The translations under genes were made by a program, and so were the position numbers. From positions 1 to 38,932 of IMG/VR virus record IMGVR_UViG_3300042691_022806: a DNA stretch of 38,932 nucleotides; one strand, written 5' to 3'. How positions within the stretch are numbered: position 1 is the stretch's first letter; each line of letters opens with the position of its first letter. Positions 8,962 through 16,513 of this stretch are shown here, piece by piece. The notes below the pieces were generated by a model. It saw only the letters and a list, made by a program, of their open reading frames with translations. It was not told the DNA's origin and ran no database searches. The DNA is from a virus.

Positions 8962-9534
8962 ATGGATCAAGAATTAGAGTTTCAAATAAGTGAGATCTTT
9001 CCATCTCTCATAATAAAAAAAGATATATCAGATTGTATAACTGATGATATCTTATCCACATTTGATAATATTGTTGAAAATATGTCCGAGAAAGTTCCCT
9101 TATCGGAATCATTTTCTTCTAGGAGAGAAATGAATTCTATATTGGATCTTCCAGCGTTTGAAGATTTAAAGGATCATCTTGTAAAAAGCATACTTCAATT
9201 TTGTTTACAACAATATCAAGTTAACAGATTGGACCTTGTTGAAAGTTTTGCAATTCATATCCCGAAAGATGGGTATTATGAGATTAGAAAAAATTATAAT
9301 TGCACTTTTAACTTATTAATAAATTTAACATCTTCATCTAATATTGTTCTACATAATCCAATATACTTGACTAAACCGTTGGATTACGATGTCCAAATTG
9401 CAAATAAATATAATAGTCAATATTCTTTTATTCCTTTTAATCAATACGAGGCAATGATTATTCCTTCTGGGATATATTATGGATTTCCAAAGAGGGAAGA
9501 AGAACTAAAATTAATCACATCCATAATTCGGTAG
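8962..9534 (+). CDS. Probable inactive 2OG-oxygenase-fold protein (190 aa)
   Basis: Not recognised with certainty. The overall pattern matches the 2OG-Fe(II) oxygenase family typified by TIGR02466: an FP.LI start, a helical middle, then GYYEIRKNYN...NLLINL..SSNIVLHNP and a final IIPSGIYYGFPKREEELKLI. In that family the first segment carries H-x-H and the last carries a His. Here the positions read R109-K-N111 and Y172/Y173, so the metal ligands appear lost. It starts 3 nt after the preceding oxygenase and shares its AT-rich composition, so the two are probably co-expressed. It could be a structural or regulatory partner of that enzyme; this is inference from fold pattern and position. Confidence 0.6.
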   Translation: MDQELEFQISEIFPSLIIKKDISDCITDDILSTFDNIVENMSEKVPLSESFSSRREMNSILDLPAFEDLKDHLVKSILQFCLQQYQVNRLDLVESFAIHIPKDGYYEIRKNYNCTFNLLINLTSSSNIVLHNPIYLTKPLDYDVQIANKYNSQYSFIPFNQYEAMIIPSGIYYGFPKREEELKLITSIIR

Positions 9535-9540
9535 ATAAAA

Positions 9541-10083
9541 ATGGCCTGGTATCAATATAATAATGAATATCCGACAAATGGGTTGCCCCAAAGAATTCGT
9601 ACTCTTGATGGAAAAACCAGAACTTGTTTGTGGGAATGTTCTGAATCTGAATTAGAATCTTTGGGATTTTCTACGGTTTCAGACCCACCAAAATATGACG
9701 ATTCATTTCAGGATTTGGTGTGGGATAATGAAACTTCAAATTGGAGTGTTCAAATAACAACGGATCCTCAAAAAATTTCCGATGCTTGGCAAGAGAGTGA
9801 AATTTATAAAGAAAAATTAAAAATAAAACTTTTAGAAAAAGTCTCAGTTCATCTTCAAAACGGGGGAACAATATCTACAAATTTCAATAATGCTCTTACC
9901 ATATTAGATCAATTTAATCAAAACAACTATTCACATCCATTTGATTTCAATTGGCAGCATCCAATATCTTTGGGATACACTGATGATGTGATTGCAGGAA
10001 TTGGATCAACTGAAATAAGATTGGTACACAGTGCATTTGTAGATTTTATTACTGAGACTTATCTTCCAAATAAGAAGTATTGA
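9541..10083 (+). CDS. Small virion-associated protein with LPQRIRTLDG motif (180 aa)
   Basis: The N-terminus (YPTNGLPQRIRTLDGKTRT, ~10-28) is of a type found in marine phage structural or fibre-assembly-like proteins; an ExExESLGF segment and an acidic helical middle follow. The C-terminal half is mostly helical with no catalytic motif. It follows the oxygenase pair after 6 nt and precedes a late promoter, so it probably ends the transcription unit that began at 7140. A fibre-assembly or small structural role is possible, with low certainty. Confidence 0.6.
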   Translation: MAWYQYNNEYPTNGLPQRIRTLDGKTRTCLWECSESELESLGFSTVSDPPKYDDSFQDLVWDNETSNWSVQITTDPQKISDAWQESEIYKEKLKIKLLEKVSVHLQNGGTISTNFNNALTILDQFNQNNYSHPFDFNWQHPISLGYTDDVIAGIGSTEIRLVHSAFVDFITETYLPNKKY

Positions 10084-10095
10084 TTCTAATAAAGT

Positions 10096-10103
10096 AATAA
10101 ATA
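10096..10103 (+). promoter_or_regulatory. T4-type late promoter AATAAATA
   Basis: A late box followed by ACTAAAAA, only 13 nt before the ATG at 10117. Any transcript starting ~7 nt downstream would have almost no leader. Confidence 0.72.
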
Positions 10104-10116
10104 ACTAAAAACCATA

Positions 10117-10740
10117 ATGGCTAATAATAGGGAGTTATCGCAACTAGGTTCATTTATAAGTGTAGATGATACCAGTAGAAATATTGGAATTGCTACAACT
10201 GCGACTCCTTATGTTGGTATTGGAACCACCAATCCCCAATACAAACTTGACGTTTATGGTGACATAAACTTTACACAAGATCTTTACAAAAACGGTCAGT
10301 TATTTGTTGCTGGTGTTGGTGTAGGGTCTAATCGAACAAATCCACAGTCTGGAATTGTTACTAATAGAATTGGCGTTGGATTTACCGACATTAACATTGT
10401 TGGTACAGGTATTAGTGTTACTGGATATGGCAGCACCATTGTCATTGACTTTGGTAACATTGCTGCTGCTTCTGGTGGTGCATTAAGTATATCAACAGTA
10501 TTTTCTCCAAGAATTCAGGACATTGCTTTTGTTGGTGGGGCAAGTACTTCAATCATTGGAGTTTCTACACAGACTGATAGATTTGTTTATGATACTCAAA
10601 CTGGTTCTGTGGGAATTGGAAGCGCATCACCAGCATATAAATTGGATGTAAACGGGGATATAAATAGTTCAACAGCACTTAAAGTTGGTGGAGTTAATGT
10701 ACTTGATGAAGCGGTACGACTTGCAATTGCACTAGGATAA
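10117..10740 (+). CDS. Tail-fibre-like protein with YKLDVxGDI motifs (207 aa)
   Basis: Two copies of a VGIGTTxPxYKLDVxGDIN unit lie near residues ~32-52 and ~166-187. This is a motif seen in many phage fibres just before the foot or chaperone domain. The middle is Ser/Gly/Ile-rich beta sequence (GVGFTDINIVGTGISVTGYG). No peptidase S74 chaperone domain follows, so if trimerisation needs a chaperone it is supplied elsewhere. It is separated from the next gene by 6 nt. Likely a short fibre or fibre subunit. Confidence 0.72.
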   Translation: MANNRELSQLGSFISVDDTSRNIGIATTATPYVGIGTTNPQYKLDVYGDINFTQDLYKNGQLFVAGVGVGSNRTNPQSGIVTNRIGVGFTDINIVGTGISVTGYGSTIVIDFGNIAAASGGALSISTVFSPRIQDIAFVGGASTSIIGVSTQTDRFVYDTQTGSVGIGSASPAYKLDVNGDINSSTALKVGGVNVLDEAVRLAIALG

Positions 10741-10746
10741 TAAACA

Positions 10747-11073
10747 ATGGCGAATACCTTCAAGCTCAAAACCAAAGCAAATGTAGGCGTAACCACGCAG
10801 AATGTTTATGTAGTTCCTAGTAACACAACAACAACTGTAATTGGAATTACCCTTGCAAATACTTCTGGAAGTGGTATTATTGTTGGTGTAGGAATCACAA
10901 GAGCGGCGGCAGATAACATTAAGCTCTTAAAGAATGTTCCTATTCCACAAGGATCTTCTCTGGAATTTATGCAAGGTAATAAGGTTGTTTTGGAAGCAAG
11001 CGATACTCTTACAGTAAATAGTGATACTAATAATAGTCTTGATGTTGCATTGACTATTATGGAGATGACCTGA
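10747..11073 (+). CDS. Small all-beta virion protein (108 aa)
   Basis: A short protein with the style of the 1693 and 24073 genes: NVYVVPSNTTTTVIGI, then NVPIPQGSSLEFMQGNKVVL and a hydrophobic last strand. The segment xPIPxxSSLxF can be laid beside LPIPANDSSNLLF of the 1693 protein, so the two are probably paralogues. The next ATG is 1 nt after the stop, implying coupled translation with the following fibre module. No catalytic or membrane feature. Probably a small structural protein at a fibre or tail tip. Confidence 0.65.
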   Translation: MANTFKLKTKANVGVTTQNVYVVPSNTTTTVIGITLANTSGSGIIVGVGITRAAADNIKLLKNVPIPQGSSLEFMQGNKVVLEASDTLTVNSDTNNSLDVALTIMEMT

Positions 11074-11074
11074 T

Positions 11075-11440
11075 ATGGCACTCGAAAGACTTACAAAGGT
11101 TGATGAAAAAGGACTTGAATCTCCTTTAAGTCTTTCTAATGGATTAGTTGCTTCTGGTGTTATAACTGCAACTTCTTTTGTTGGGGATGGTTCTAATCTA
11201 ACTAATATTAGTGGATTTGCAGATGCACAGGCGCAGAGTTGTGGTTTAGATCAAGTTTTCACCACACCAGTTACCTTAACTCTTGGTGGTTCTGGATGTG
11301 GTATTAAAACAATAACTGCTACTGCTGCACAAGGCAACGTTGCCTTCGTAAGAGCAAAAAATATTACAATCGCTACTGGTTCCACAATACACATTTCTTC
11401 TGGAACCACAGTTAAAACTAATGTTCTTGGACTGTTCTAG
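11075..11440 (+). CDS. Short fibre module protein with GDGSNLTNI motif (121 aa)
   Basis: N-terminal MALERLTKVDEKGLESPLSL is similar to the next gene (MALTKVGGGLLQSPLSV). The central VITATSFVGDGSNLTNISG is the cyanophage fibre motif repeated across this window. The C-terminal NITIATGSTIHISSGTTVKT belongs to a family of beta-ladder endings (see the 11886, 29647 and 35714 genes). It is a compact three-part fibre subunit: anchor, shaft motif, foot. Immediate neighbours are similar modules, suggesting they arose by duplication. Confidence 0.7.
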   Translation: MALERLTKVDEKGLESPLSLSNGLVASGVITATSFVGDGSNLTNISGFADAQAQSCGLDQVFTTPVTLTLGGSGCGIKTITATAAQGNVAFVRAKNITIATGSTIHISSGTTVKTNVLGLF

Positions 11441-11447
11441 GAGGTAA
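11439..11447 (+). promoter_or_regulatory. Strong ribosome binding site (AGGAGGTAA)
   Basis: Lies just before the ATG at 11449 and overlaps the stop of the preceding gene. Its strength contrasts with most late genes here. Confidence 0.65.
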
Positions 11448-11448
11448 T

Positions 11449-11889
11449 ATGGCACTTACAAAAGTTGGTGGTGGTTTACTTCAATCTCCATTAAGTGTTG
11501 GAGTTGTTACTGCAACAACATTTAATGGTAACGTTAATGCGGGAGTTATTACTGCAACAAGCGGTATTCAGGCGATTGGTATTTACTCTGGCGGCACTGC
11601 GATTCACAGTGGAGTTATAACTGCTCTAAACTTTGTTGGAACTGGAAATACATTTTTAGTCCACAATAATACAATTGATATTAGTATTTCTGGTGGAGGG
11701 GGAGGTGCATCTGTAGTTTATGATAATACTGTATTTGCTTATGATAACATTATTGACACTGATATCACTATTTCACAACCATACAAAACTGCCGCAATCT
11801 ACACCGATCTTGATGTAACTGCCGATATTGAGTCTGGTGCTCAGTTAAGTGTAGATGATGGTTGTATTTTAAATATTGTAGATCTATGA
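11449..11889 (+). CDS. Short fibre module protein (146 aa)
   Basis: Order of parts: MALTKVGGGLLQSPLS anchor, VVTATTFNGN and VITATSG beta-strand repeats, a SGGGGGA hinge (~118-124 by position in the gene around 11690-11710), then a C-terminal foot of the form DNIIDTDITIS-QPYKTAAIY...LSVDDGCILNIVDL. The next gene encodes a near copy of this foot alone. The stop overlaps the next start (ATGA at 11886-11889). Likely a minor fibre subunit. Confidence 0.7.
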   Translation: MALTKVGGGLLQSPLSVGVVTATTFNGNVNAGVITATSGIQAIGIYSGGTAIHSGVITALNFVGTGNTFLVHNNTIDISISGGGGGASVVYDNTVFAYDNIIDTDITISQPYKTAAIYTDLDVTADIESGAQLSVDDGCILNIVDL

Positions 11890-12083
11890 CTTTACCTATC
11901 CAGATCTTTACTGACAATACATTTAGAAAAGTTCAAAAGAACATTGTGGAGTCTGATATTACACTAACATCTCCTTATAAAACTGGATTTATCTTAGTAG
12001 ATTCTTATTCAACTGTTGATATTGAGCCTAATATTGTGTTAAGTATTGATGATGGATGTGTTTTGATTATAACAGAAAACTAA
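11886..12083 (+). CDS. Stand-alone fibre foot domain (65 aa)
   Basis: The start is set at ATG 11886, overlapping the preceding TGA as ATGA. An upstream ATG at 11862 would add eight residues read out of frame inside the previous gene and is less likely. The product (KNIVESDITLTSPYKTGFILV...VLSIDDGCVLIITEN) is a duplicate of the C-terminal domain of the preceding protein, without its anchor and shaft. Possibly the result of domain duplication, or a separate capping subunit. It is short, but the clear similarity supports it as a real gene. Confidence 0.65.
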   Translation: MTLPIQIFTDNTFRKVQKNIVESDITLTSPYKTGFILVDSYSTVDIEPNIVLSIDDGCVLIITEN

Positions 12084-12091
12084 TCTAAATA
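12084..12091 (+). promoter_or_regulatory. Late promoter variant TCTAAATA
   Basis: A 6/8 match to TATAAATA, with the ACTAAAAAG downstream extension found at the better late boxes; 19 nt before the ATG at 12111. Confidence 0.5.
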
Positions 12092-12110
12092 ACTAAAAAG
12101 AAATTTCAAG

Positions 12111-13169
12111 ATGTCAACATTAAGAGTAGACAATATTAAATCAAGAACTGGGTCAACAGTTACGATTCCAGAATCTAATACTCTTGCAGTGACCGGTATT
12201 GTTTCTGTTACAAACACTGGCAGAATTACAAATGCTGGATCTTTAACTAATTCTGGAAATGTAAATATCACTGGTGGTATTACGACCGTTGGTGGTGCAG
12301 CAACGATTAGTGGTAATGTTTGGATTTCAGGCATTACAACTATTTCGGGCAATCTAGTTAATAACGGAACATTTACAAGCACTGGAACTTTTTCACCAAC
12401 TAACATCAATACTAGTGGTAGTGCAACGGTTGGTAGTTTATCAGTTACTGCTGGTGCGACTGTTGGTGGAGCATTAACTGTTACCGGTGATTTAACAGTT
12501 AATGGAACTACAACAACCATTGATACTGTAAACTTGGTTGTAGAAGATAAGAACATTGGTATTGGAACCACTACATCACCATCTAATACGACTGCCGATG
12601 GCGGTGGTCTAACAATTTTTGGTGGATCTGATGGAGATAAGACTTTCACTTGGAACAGTAACTCTGATGCATTTGCTTTCAGTAATGCGGTTGACATCAA
12701 AGGTGCAGTAGAAACTGTAAGTACTGCATCAACTTATCCGATCTCTGGTTCTACAAATGTTATTCTAGAATGTGATGCTCACAGTGGAACTGTATTTACT
12801 CACAACCTTGCAAATGGGCAGGTTGGTATTGTTTCATTAAGAGACTTCCCAGTTACAAAAAACTCTCTGACAACTTATACGATTATCTTTACACAGACTA
12901 CAATTACATCAGGATCTGGTATAGGTAATACCACTGCTGCTACTGGTATCGGAACAAATATTTTCTTGAAACCTTATAATGTTGCTGGATTCTCAACTTC
13001 GGCAAGAGTTGCTACGGCATCCACAATAACGTTATCAACAACATCAAATGATGTTGATATTGTAAGTCTTGCGGTTCATTATAATGGTGGAGCAACTGGA
13101 ACTATTGCGAACTATAATGTTCTTGCAACTAACAATGGTGGTTTCAGATACGGTGGTATAAGACCATAA
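12111..13169 (+). CDS. Tail-fibre-like protein, MSTLRVDNI type (352 aa)
   Basis: N-terminal module MSTLRVDNIKSRTGS, shared with the genes at 18074, 21093, 31207, 33751, 35714 and 36166. Then a beta-repeat shaft of short (S/N)xGxxxxTGG strands (~25-130), a DLTVNGTTTTIDTVNLVVED domain followed by ADGGGLTIFGG (~130-190), and a C-terminal domain (~200-352) with ILECDAHSGTVFTH and a GGFRYGG ending. This architecture and ending closely match the 33751 protein. It is followed after 25 nt by a glycine-rich adhesin gene, making it the first member of a fibre/adhesin cassette. Confidence 0.75.
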   Translation: MSTLRVDNIKSRTGSTVTIPESNTLAVTGIVSVTNTGRITNAGSLTNSGNVNITGGITTVGGAATISGNVWISGITTISGNLVNNGTFTSTGTFSPTNINTSGSATVGSLSVTAGATVGGALTVTGDLTVNGTTTTIDTVNLVVEDKNIGIGTTTSPSNTTADGGGLTIFGGSDGDKTFTWNSNSDAFAFSNAVDIKGAVETVSTASTYPISGSTNVILECDAHSGTVFTHNLANGQVGIVSLRDFPVTKNSLTTYTIIFTQTTITSGSGIGNTTAATGIGTNIFLKPYNVAGFSTSARVATASTITLSTTSNDVDIVSLAVHYNGGATGTIANYNVLATNNGGFRYGGIRP

Positions 13170-13194
13170 TAAACTTTTAAGTGAAAATTTAACA

Positions 13195-14097
13195 ATGTTT
13201 AATCATCAAATAAAAGAAAAACCATTTTTTACTGGCATTACTCGTGGAGTAGGTGGATCTGGATTTGGTAGAGCAAGATCTGCTTCTCGTAGAACAGGAA
13301 AACTAGTTCGCTTTAAACTATGGGGAGGTGCCGGAGGAACATCTCAGGATTGTAGTGGAAATCCATCAGGATCTGCTGCCGCAGGCGGATTTATTGATGT
13401 AGAAGGAGAATTTAATCCTGGAACTACTTTTTACATTGTTGTTGCTGGTGGAGGGTCTTTTAATGGTGGTGGTGGATACGGTGGAGGAGGTTCTATTGGC
13501 GGCGGCGGTGGCGGAAGCGGTGGTGGTGCTAGTTATGTAATATTCAATAGTTCCACTGCAACTCTTTCTAATTTAGTTGTTGTTGCTGGTGGTGGTGCAG
13601 GTGGACAATCTAGTTCTGGTCAAGGTATTGCTGGATCTGGTGGAGGACCATCTGGTGTAGGTGGAAGTGGAGGATCTGGTGGTGGAACTCAATCTGGCGG
13701 TGGTGCTGCTGGAACAGGAGGATTTGGTGGAGGTGGATCTCCTGGATCTCCTGGAAGCTTTTTGCAGGGTGGTACTGGAATGAGTTGTAAAGGATCTGGT
13801 GGTGGATCTGGATATTATGGAGGTGGTGGTGGATCTGGTGATTGTGGCGCTTGTGCTTCTGGTGCTGGTGGGGGAGGATCTAGTTATTATTCACCAACTT
13901 ATATTTCAACTTTAAATAATAACTTACAAGCGTATGGTACTTCTATACACCCAGTCGCTCAATCTGATCCGGATTGGGATGGATCTGCTGGAAATGGAAA
14001 CGGATCTAACGGTAGAAATGGTAGGGTAGTAATATATGTTGATGGTGTAAAATCAATCTTTACTTATACAGGATCTATTCAATCTTTATCTATTTAA
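13195..14097 (+). CDS. Glycine-rich adhesin, WGAGG type (300 aa)
   Basis: The N-terminal anchor PFFTGITRGVGGSGFGRA is nearly repeated in the 14755 protein. The rest is a glycine-rich domain: FKLWGGAGG, NPGTTFYIVVAGGG, a GGGGYGGGG run, LVVVAGGGAGG, GGGTQSGGG, then GSGYYGGGGGSG and a short non-glycine tail. This order matches the glycine-rich domain of metazoan ALK/LTK receptors (Pfam Gly_rich), which folds into polyglycine II helices. Cys residues in QDCSG, MSCKG and GDCGACASG could stabilise the fold. Probable receptor-binding tip protein, paired with the preceding fibre. Confidence 0.78.
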   Translation: MFNHQIKEKPFFTGITRGVGGSGFGRARSASRRTGKLVRFKLWGGAGGTSQDCSGNPSGSAAAGGFIDVEGEFNPGTTFYIVVAGGGSFNGGGGYGGGGSIGGGGGGSGGGASYVIFNSSTATLSNLVVVAGGGAGGQSSSGQGIAGSGGGPSGVGGSGGSGGGTQSGGGAAGTGGFGGGGSPGSPGSFLQGGTGMSCKGSGGGSGYYGGGGGSGDCGACASGAGGGGSSYYSPTYISTLNNNLQAYGTSIHPVAQSDPDWDGSAGNGNGSNGRNGRVVIYVDGVKSIFTYTGSIQSLSI

Positions 14098-14105
14098 TTA
14101 CACTA

Positions 14106-14750
14106 ATGGAATACGTACAGAATTATAATTTTTCTAACGAAAATAGTTTGCAGATAATTTCCAATTATCTCAAATCAAAGGAAGGGTTCATTTTAGATAA
14201 CTTTCCTTTTATCGGTGATTTTGGAACTTCTATTAGAGATGATCAAGTTACTAGTAGATCAGGAGGATATAATGTATTTCATATGCAGGATGAATGTCCT
14301 GAATTACAAAATCTATTAAATTTTATTTCAGAATCTTACTTTCATTATATTGACAATATTTTACCAAATAAAACATTTGACAATAAAGATATTAATCCTG
14401 CAATTAATTGTTGGTTAAATATTTTACATACTAGTGAAAATATTGATATGCATAAACACTCTGATGTGTATGGTGATCTTTGGTCTTTTGTTTCTGGAAC
14501 TTTTGTTTTAAGTGCTAAAAATACTTCAACATTTTATAAAAGTAATAATAATATTGAAATATTTGAAAATACAAATGTTGATGGACAACTAACTATTTTC
14601 CCACCATACTATTATCATTGGACTTCTATTCACACTGATGAGGAACCAAGATTAACTTTGGGATTTGATATCTTTTTCCAAAAAGATCATGCAAAATCGA
14701 ATATAAATTTTTATAATATATTAGTAGATCTTAATAACTCGGAAGGATAA
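14106..14750 (+). CDS. 2OG-Fe(II) oxygenase-like protein (214 aa)
   Basis: The core NCWLNILHTSENIDMHKHSD with a downstream YYYHWTSIHTDEEPRLTLGF matches the oxygenase family with an H-x-H/D motif. Predicted ligands are within H116, H118 and D120, with distal H171 or H176; R182 fits the 2-oxoglutarate-binding Arg. No signal peptide or membrane segment, so it should act in the infected cell cytoplasm. It lies between two glycine-rich adhesin genes (8 nt after one, 4 nt before the other), which makes the adhesins its obvious candidate substrates. It is AT-rich compared with its neighbours. Confidence 0.75.
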   Translation: MEYVQNYNFSNENSLQIISNYLKSKEGFILDNFPFIGDFGTSIRDDQVTSRSGGYNVFHMQDECPELQNLLNFISESYFHYIDNILPNKTFDNKDINPAINCWLNILHTSENIDMHKHSDVYGDLWSFVSGTFVLSAKNTSTFYKSNNNIEIFENTNVDGQLTIFPPYYYHWTSIHTDEEPRLTLGFDIFFQKDHAKSNINFYNILVDLNNSEG

Positions 14751-14754
14751 AGTA

Positions 14755-15828
14755 ATGATATTTGAATGGCATAAAAAAGAAGCACCATTTTTTACTGGAA
14801 TTACCCGTGCTGTTGGTGGTGCCGGATTCGGTAAACCTGCAGGCGGTGGTGGACCTAGACGTGATAATAGACCCATCATCATTACTATGTGGGGTGCTGG
14901 TGGAGGTGGATATATAAGAAAAGCTGGTCCTGAATGGGGTCCACCATCAATATCTGGTGGAATAGGTGCTTCAATGATTGCAACAACGACTGTTGATAAT
15001 CTTGGGTTATCATCTGGGGATCAAATTTACATATATGTTGGTGGTGCTGGGGCAATGTCTGGTCCGGGAGGACCTAATGGTGGGCATCCAGGTGGTGGTG
15101 GGGGAGGAAGTGGTGGATATGGTGGTGGTGGGGGAGGAATGTCCTCTGTTTATATGAAAGGTTCTTTTTCGACAGGGACATTATTGCTTATTGCAGGTGC
15201 AGGTGCTGGTGGAGCAGGAGCATTTTTAGATATATCACATCTTGATTCCAGATTTTCAAGTCGTGGAGGAACGCAATCATCTGGTGGTGCGGGAGGACCT
15301 GGTGTTTCTGGTGGTGGTCCAGGAAGTCCTGGATCACAATTTAATGGTGGTAGCGCAGGAACTCACGGTGGTGGAGGTGGAGCAGGATATTATGGTGGTG
15401 GTGGTGGACCTGGTGATGGAGGTGCTGCAAATGGAGGTGCTGGTGGAACAGGATCTTGTTATATAAACACTTCATACTTCACAGAAGATACCGCAGATTC
15501 TGGTCTTGTTAATGGTGTTGTCATTGCAAATATTTTTAGAAGATTCCCAGCACCATTTAATCCACCAATGCCATTTAGTGGACCTCCAACTGCATCATAT
15601 CCATTCTTTCCACTTATAGGATATCCTGGTCCTTATTATCAAGGTGCTCATCAACCAGCATCAAGTCCATTTCCTGGACAAAATACTGGGCATCCTTTAT
15701 ATAATCCTACATATGGGGGAGGATCTAGATCAGGTAGTGATGGATATCCCGGATCTGTTCATATAACTTTTAATGGAGTAACGTATTCATACACATCTGT
15801 TGGTCCTCACGTTTTTACAGTTCCATAA
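14755..15828 (+). CDS. Glycine-rich adhesin, WGAGG type, Pro-rich tail (357 aa)
   Basis: Paralogue of the 13195 gene: anchor APFFTGITRAVGGAGFGK, then IITMWGAGGGG, GDQIYIYVGGAG, long GGGG runs, LLIAGAGAGG, GGTQSSGGAG and GAGYYGGGGGPGDGG. Unlike its paralogue it carries a Pro/Tyr/Phe-rich region (~255-335: PAPFNPPMPFSGPPTASYP and similar) before a final HITFNGVTYSYT strand. Many prolines sit in P-G or G-x-P contexts, and an oxygenase gene lies 4 nt upstream, so proline hydroxylation is a reasonable but unproven idea. Probable receptor-binding protein. Confidence 0.78.
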   Translation: MIFEWHKKEAPFFTGITRAVGGAGFGKPAGGGGPRRDNRPIIITMWGAGGGGYIRKAGPEWGPPSISGGIGASMIATTTVDNLGLSSGDQIYIYVGGAGAMSGPGGPNGGHPGGGGGGSGGYGGGGGGMSSVYMKGSFSTGTLLLIAGAGAGGAGAFLDISHLDSRFSSRGGTQSSGGAGGPGVSGGGPGSPGSQFNGGSAGTHGGGGGAGYYGGGGGPGDGGAANGGAGGTGSCYINTSYFTEDTADSGLVNGVVIANIFRRFPAPFNPPMPFSGPPTASYPFFPLIGYPGPYYQGAHQPASSPFPGQNTGHPLYNPTYGGGSRSGSDGYPGSVHITFNGVTYSYTSVGPHVFTVP

Positions 15829-15831
15829 TAT

Positions 15832-15860
15832 TTGACACTTTTCCTAACTTCCTATATAAT
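15832..15860 (+). promoter_or_regulatory. Perfect sigma70-type promoter TTGACA-17-TATAAT
   Basis: TTGACA at 15832-15837 and TATAAT at 15855-15860 with a 17-nt spacer. It begins just after the stop of the glycine-rich gene and ends 23 nt before the ATG at 15884. This is a host-RNA-polymerase early or constitutive signal, unlike the late boxes around it. Confidence 0.85.
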
Positions 15861-15883
15861 GAACCTGAATACATTATTCACAT

Positions 15884-16504
15884 ATGGCATTTCAAACTAT
15901 TTGGTATTTCAGTGATCTACCAGAAGACGTAGTAGATATTCTCGAACGAGACCTTACAGAAAAGTTCGAAGAACAAATGGCGGACTCCCGACTGCATGGA
16001 GACGCACTCAATAAAGATAAACGAAACTCACAAAACGCTTGGATTCCCACCACACATTGGGTTGGTGGATTCGTCTGGCATTATATTCAAAGAGCAAACC
16101 GTGAGAACTTCCTCTATGACTTGCATTGTATTGATGGAGAATCAATGCAGTTCACCAAGTATGAAGAAGGACAGTTTTATGGTTGGCACAATGACGCAGG
16201 ACTTGCAACTCAATACAAACCTGTAAGTGTTGGTAATCGTCAAGAAGGACTTGCACAAGACTTCGTGAATGAAAATGTTGAACTTATACGGAAACTTTCT
16301 TTTGTGGTTCAACTGAGTGATCCTGATGATTATGAAGGTGGTAACCTACAACTGCTTGATGAAGCAGGTAATAGTTACATCGCACCCCGTAAGCGTGGTA
16401 CTGTAATCCTGTTTGACTCCCGTACAATGCACCGTGTTCTCAAAGTTACAAAAGGAACCCGTAAATCCCTTGTTGGATGGACGGTTGGCAAACGCTGGAA
16501 GTGA
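15884..16504 (+). CDS. 2OG-Fe(II) oxygenase, PKHD-type hydroxylase (206 aa)
   Basis: A typical prolyl/lysyl-hydroxylase-like domain of the phage PKHD type: QFTKYEEGQFYGWHNDAG, then LSFVVQLSDPDDYEGGNLQL, GTVILFDSRTMHRVLKVTKG and RKSLVGW. Iron ligands H102, D104 and H183 and the 2-oxoglutarate-binding R193 are all present at standard spacing, so it should be active. It starts ~17 nt after the expected transcript start of the perfect sigma70-type promoter and has no strong Shine-Dalgarno site. Arg codons are mainly CGT/CGN, unlike the AGA-rich mix of nearby fibre genes. First gene of a four-gene operon. Substrate unknown. Confidence 0.9.
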   Translation: MAFQTIWYFSDLPEDVVDILERDLTEKFEEQMADSRLHGDALNKDKRNSQNAWIPTTHWVGGFVWHYIQRANRENFLYDLHCIDGESMQFTKYEEGQFYGWHNDAGLATQYKPVSVGNRQEGLAQDFVNENVELIRKLSFVVQLSDPDDYEGGNLQLLDEAGNSYIAPRKRGTVILFDSRTMHRVLKVTKGTRKSLVGWTVGKRWK

Positions 16505-16513
16505 GGTAGAGAT

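Noticed and set aside
10117-10740. Peptidase S74 (intramolecular chaperone) domain after the YKLDVxGDI motif
   Set aside because: The protein ends shortly after the motif, with no room for the domain and no catalytic Ser/Lys pattern.
11862-11885. Upstream ATG at 11862 as the start of the 65-residue foot gene
   Set aside because: The extra eight residues do not match the foot family, and ATG 11886 overlaps the preceding stop as ATGA, the common coupling form.
12080-12700. 206-codon open frame on the minus strand opposite a fibre gene
   Set aside because: Its Val/Pro/Thr-only composition mirrors the repetitive Gly/Thr/Asn codons of the plus-strand gene; no ribosome binding site, and no other minus-strand gene is supported.
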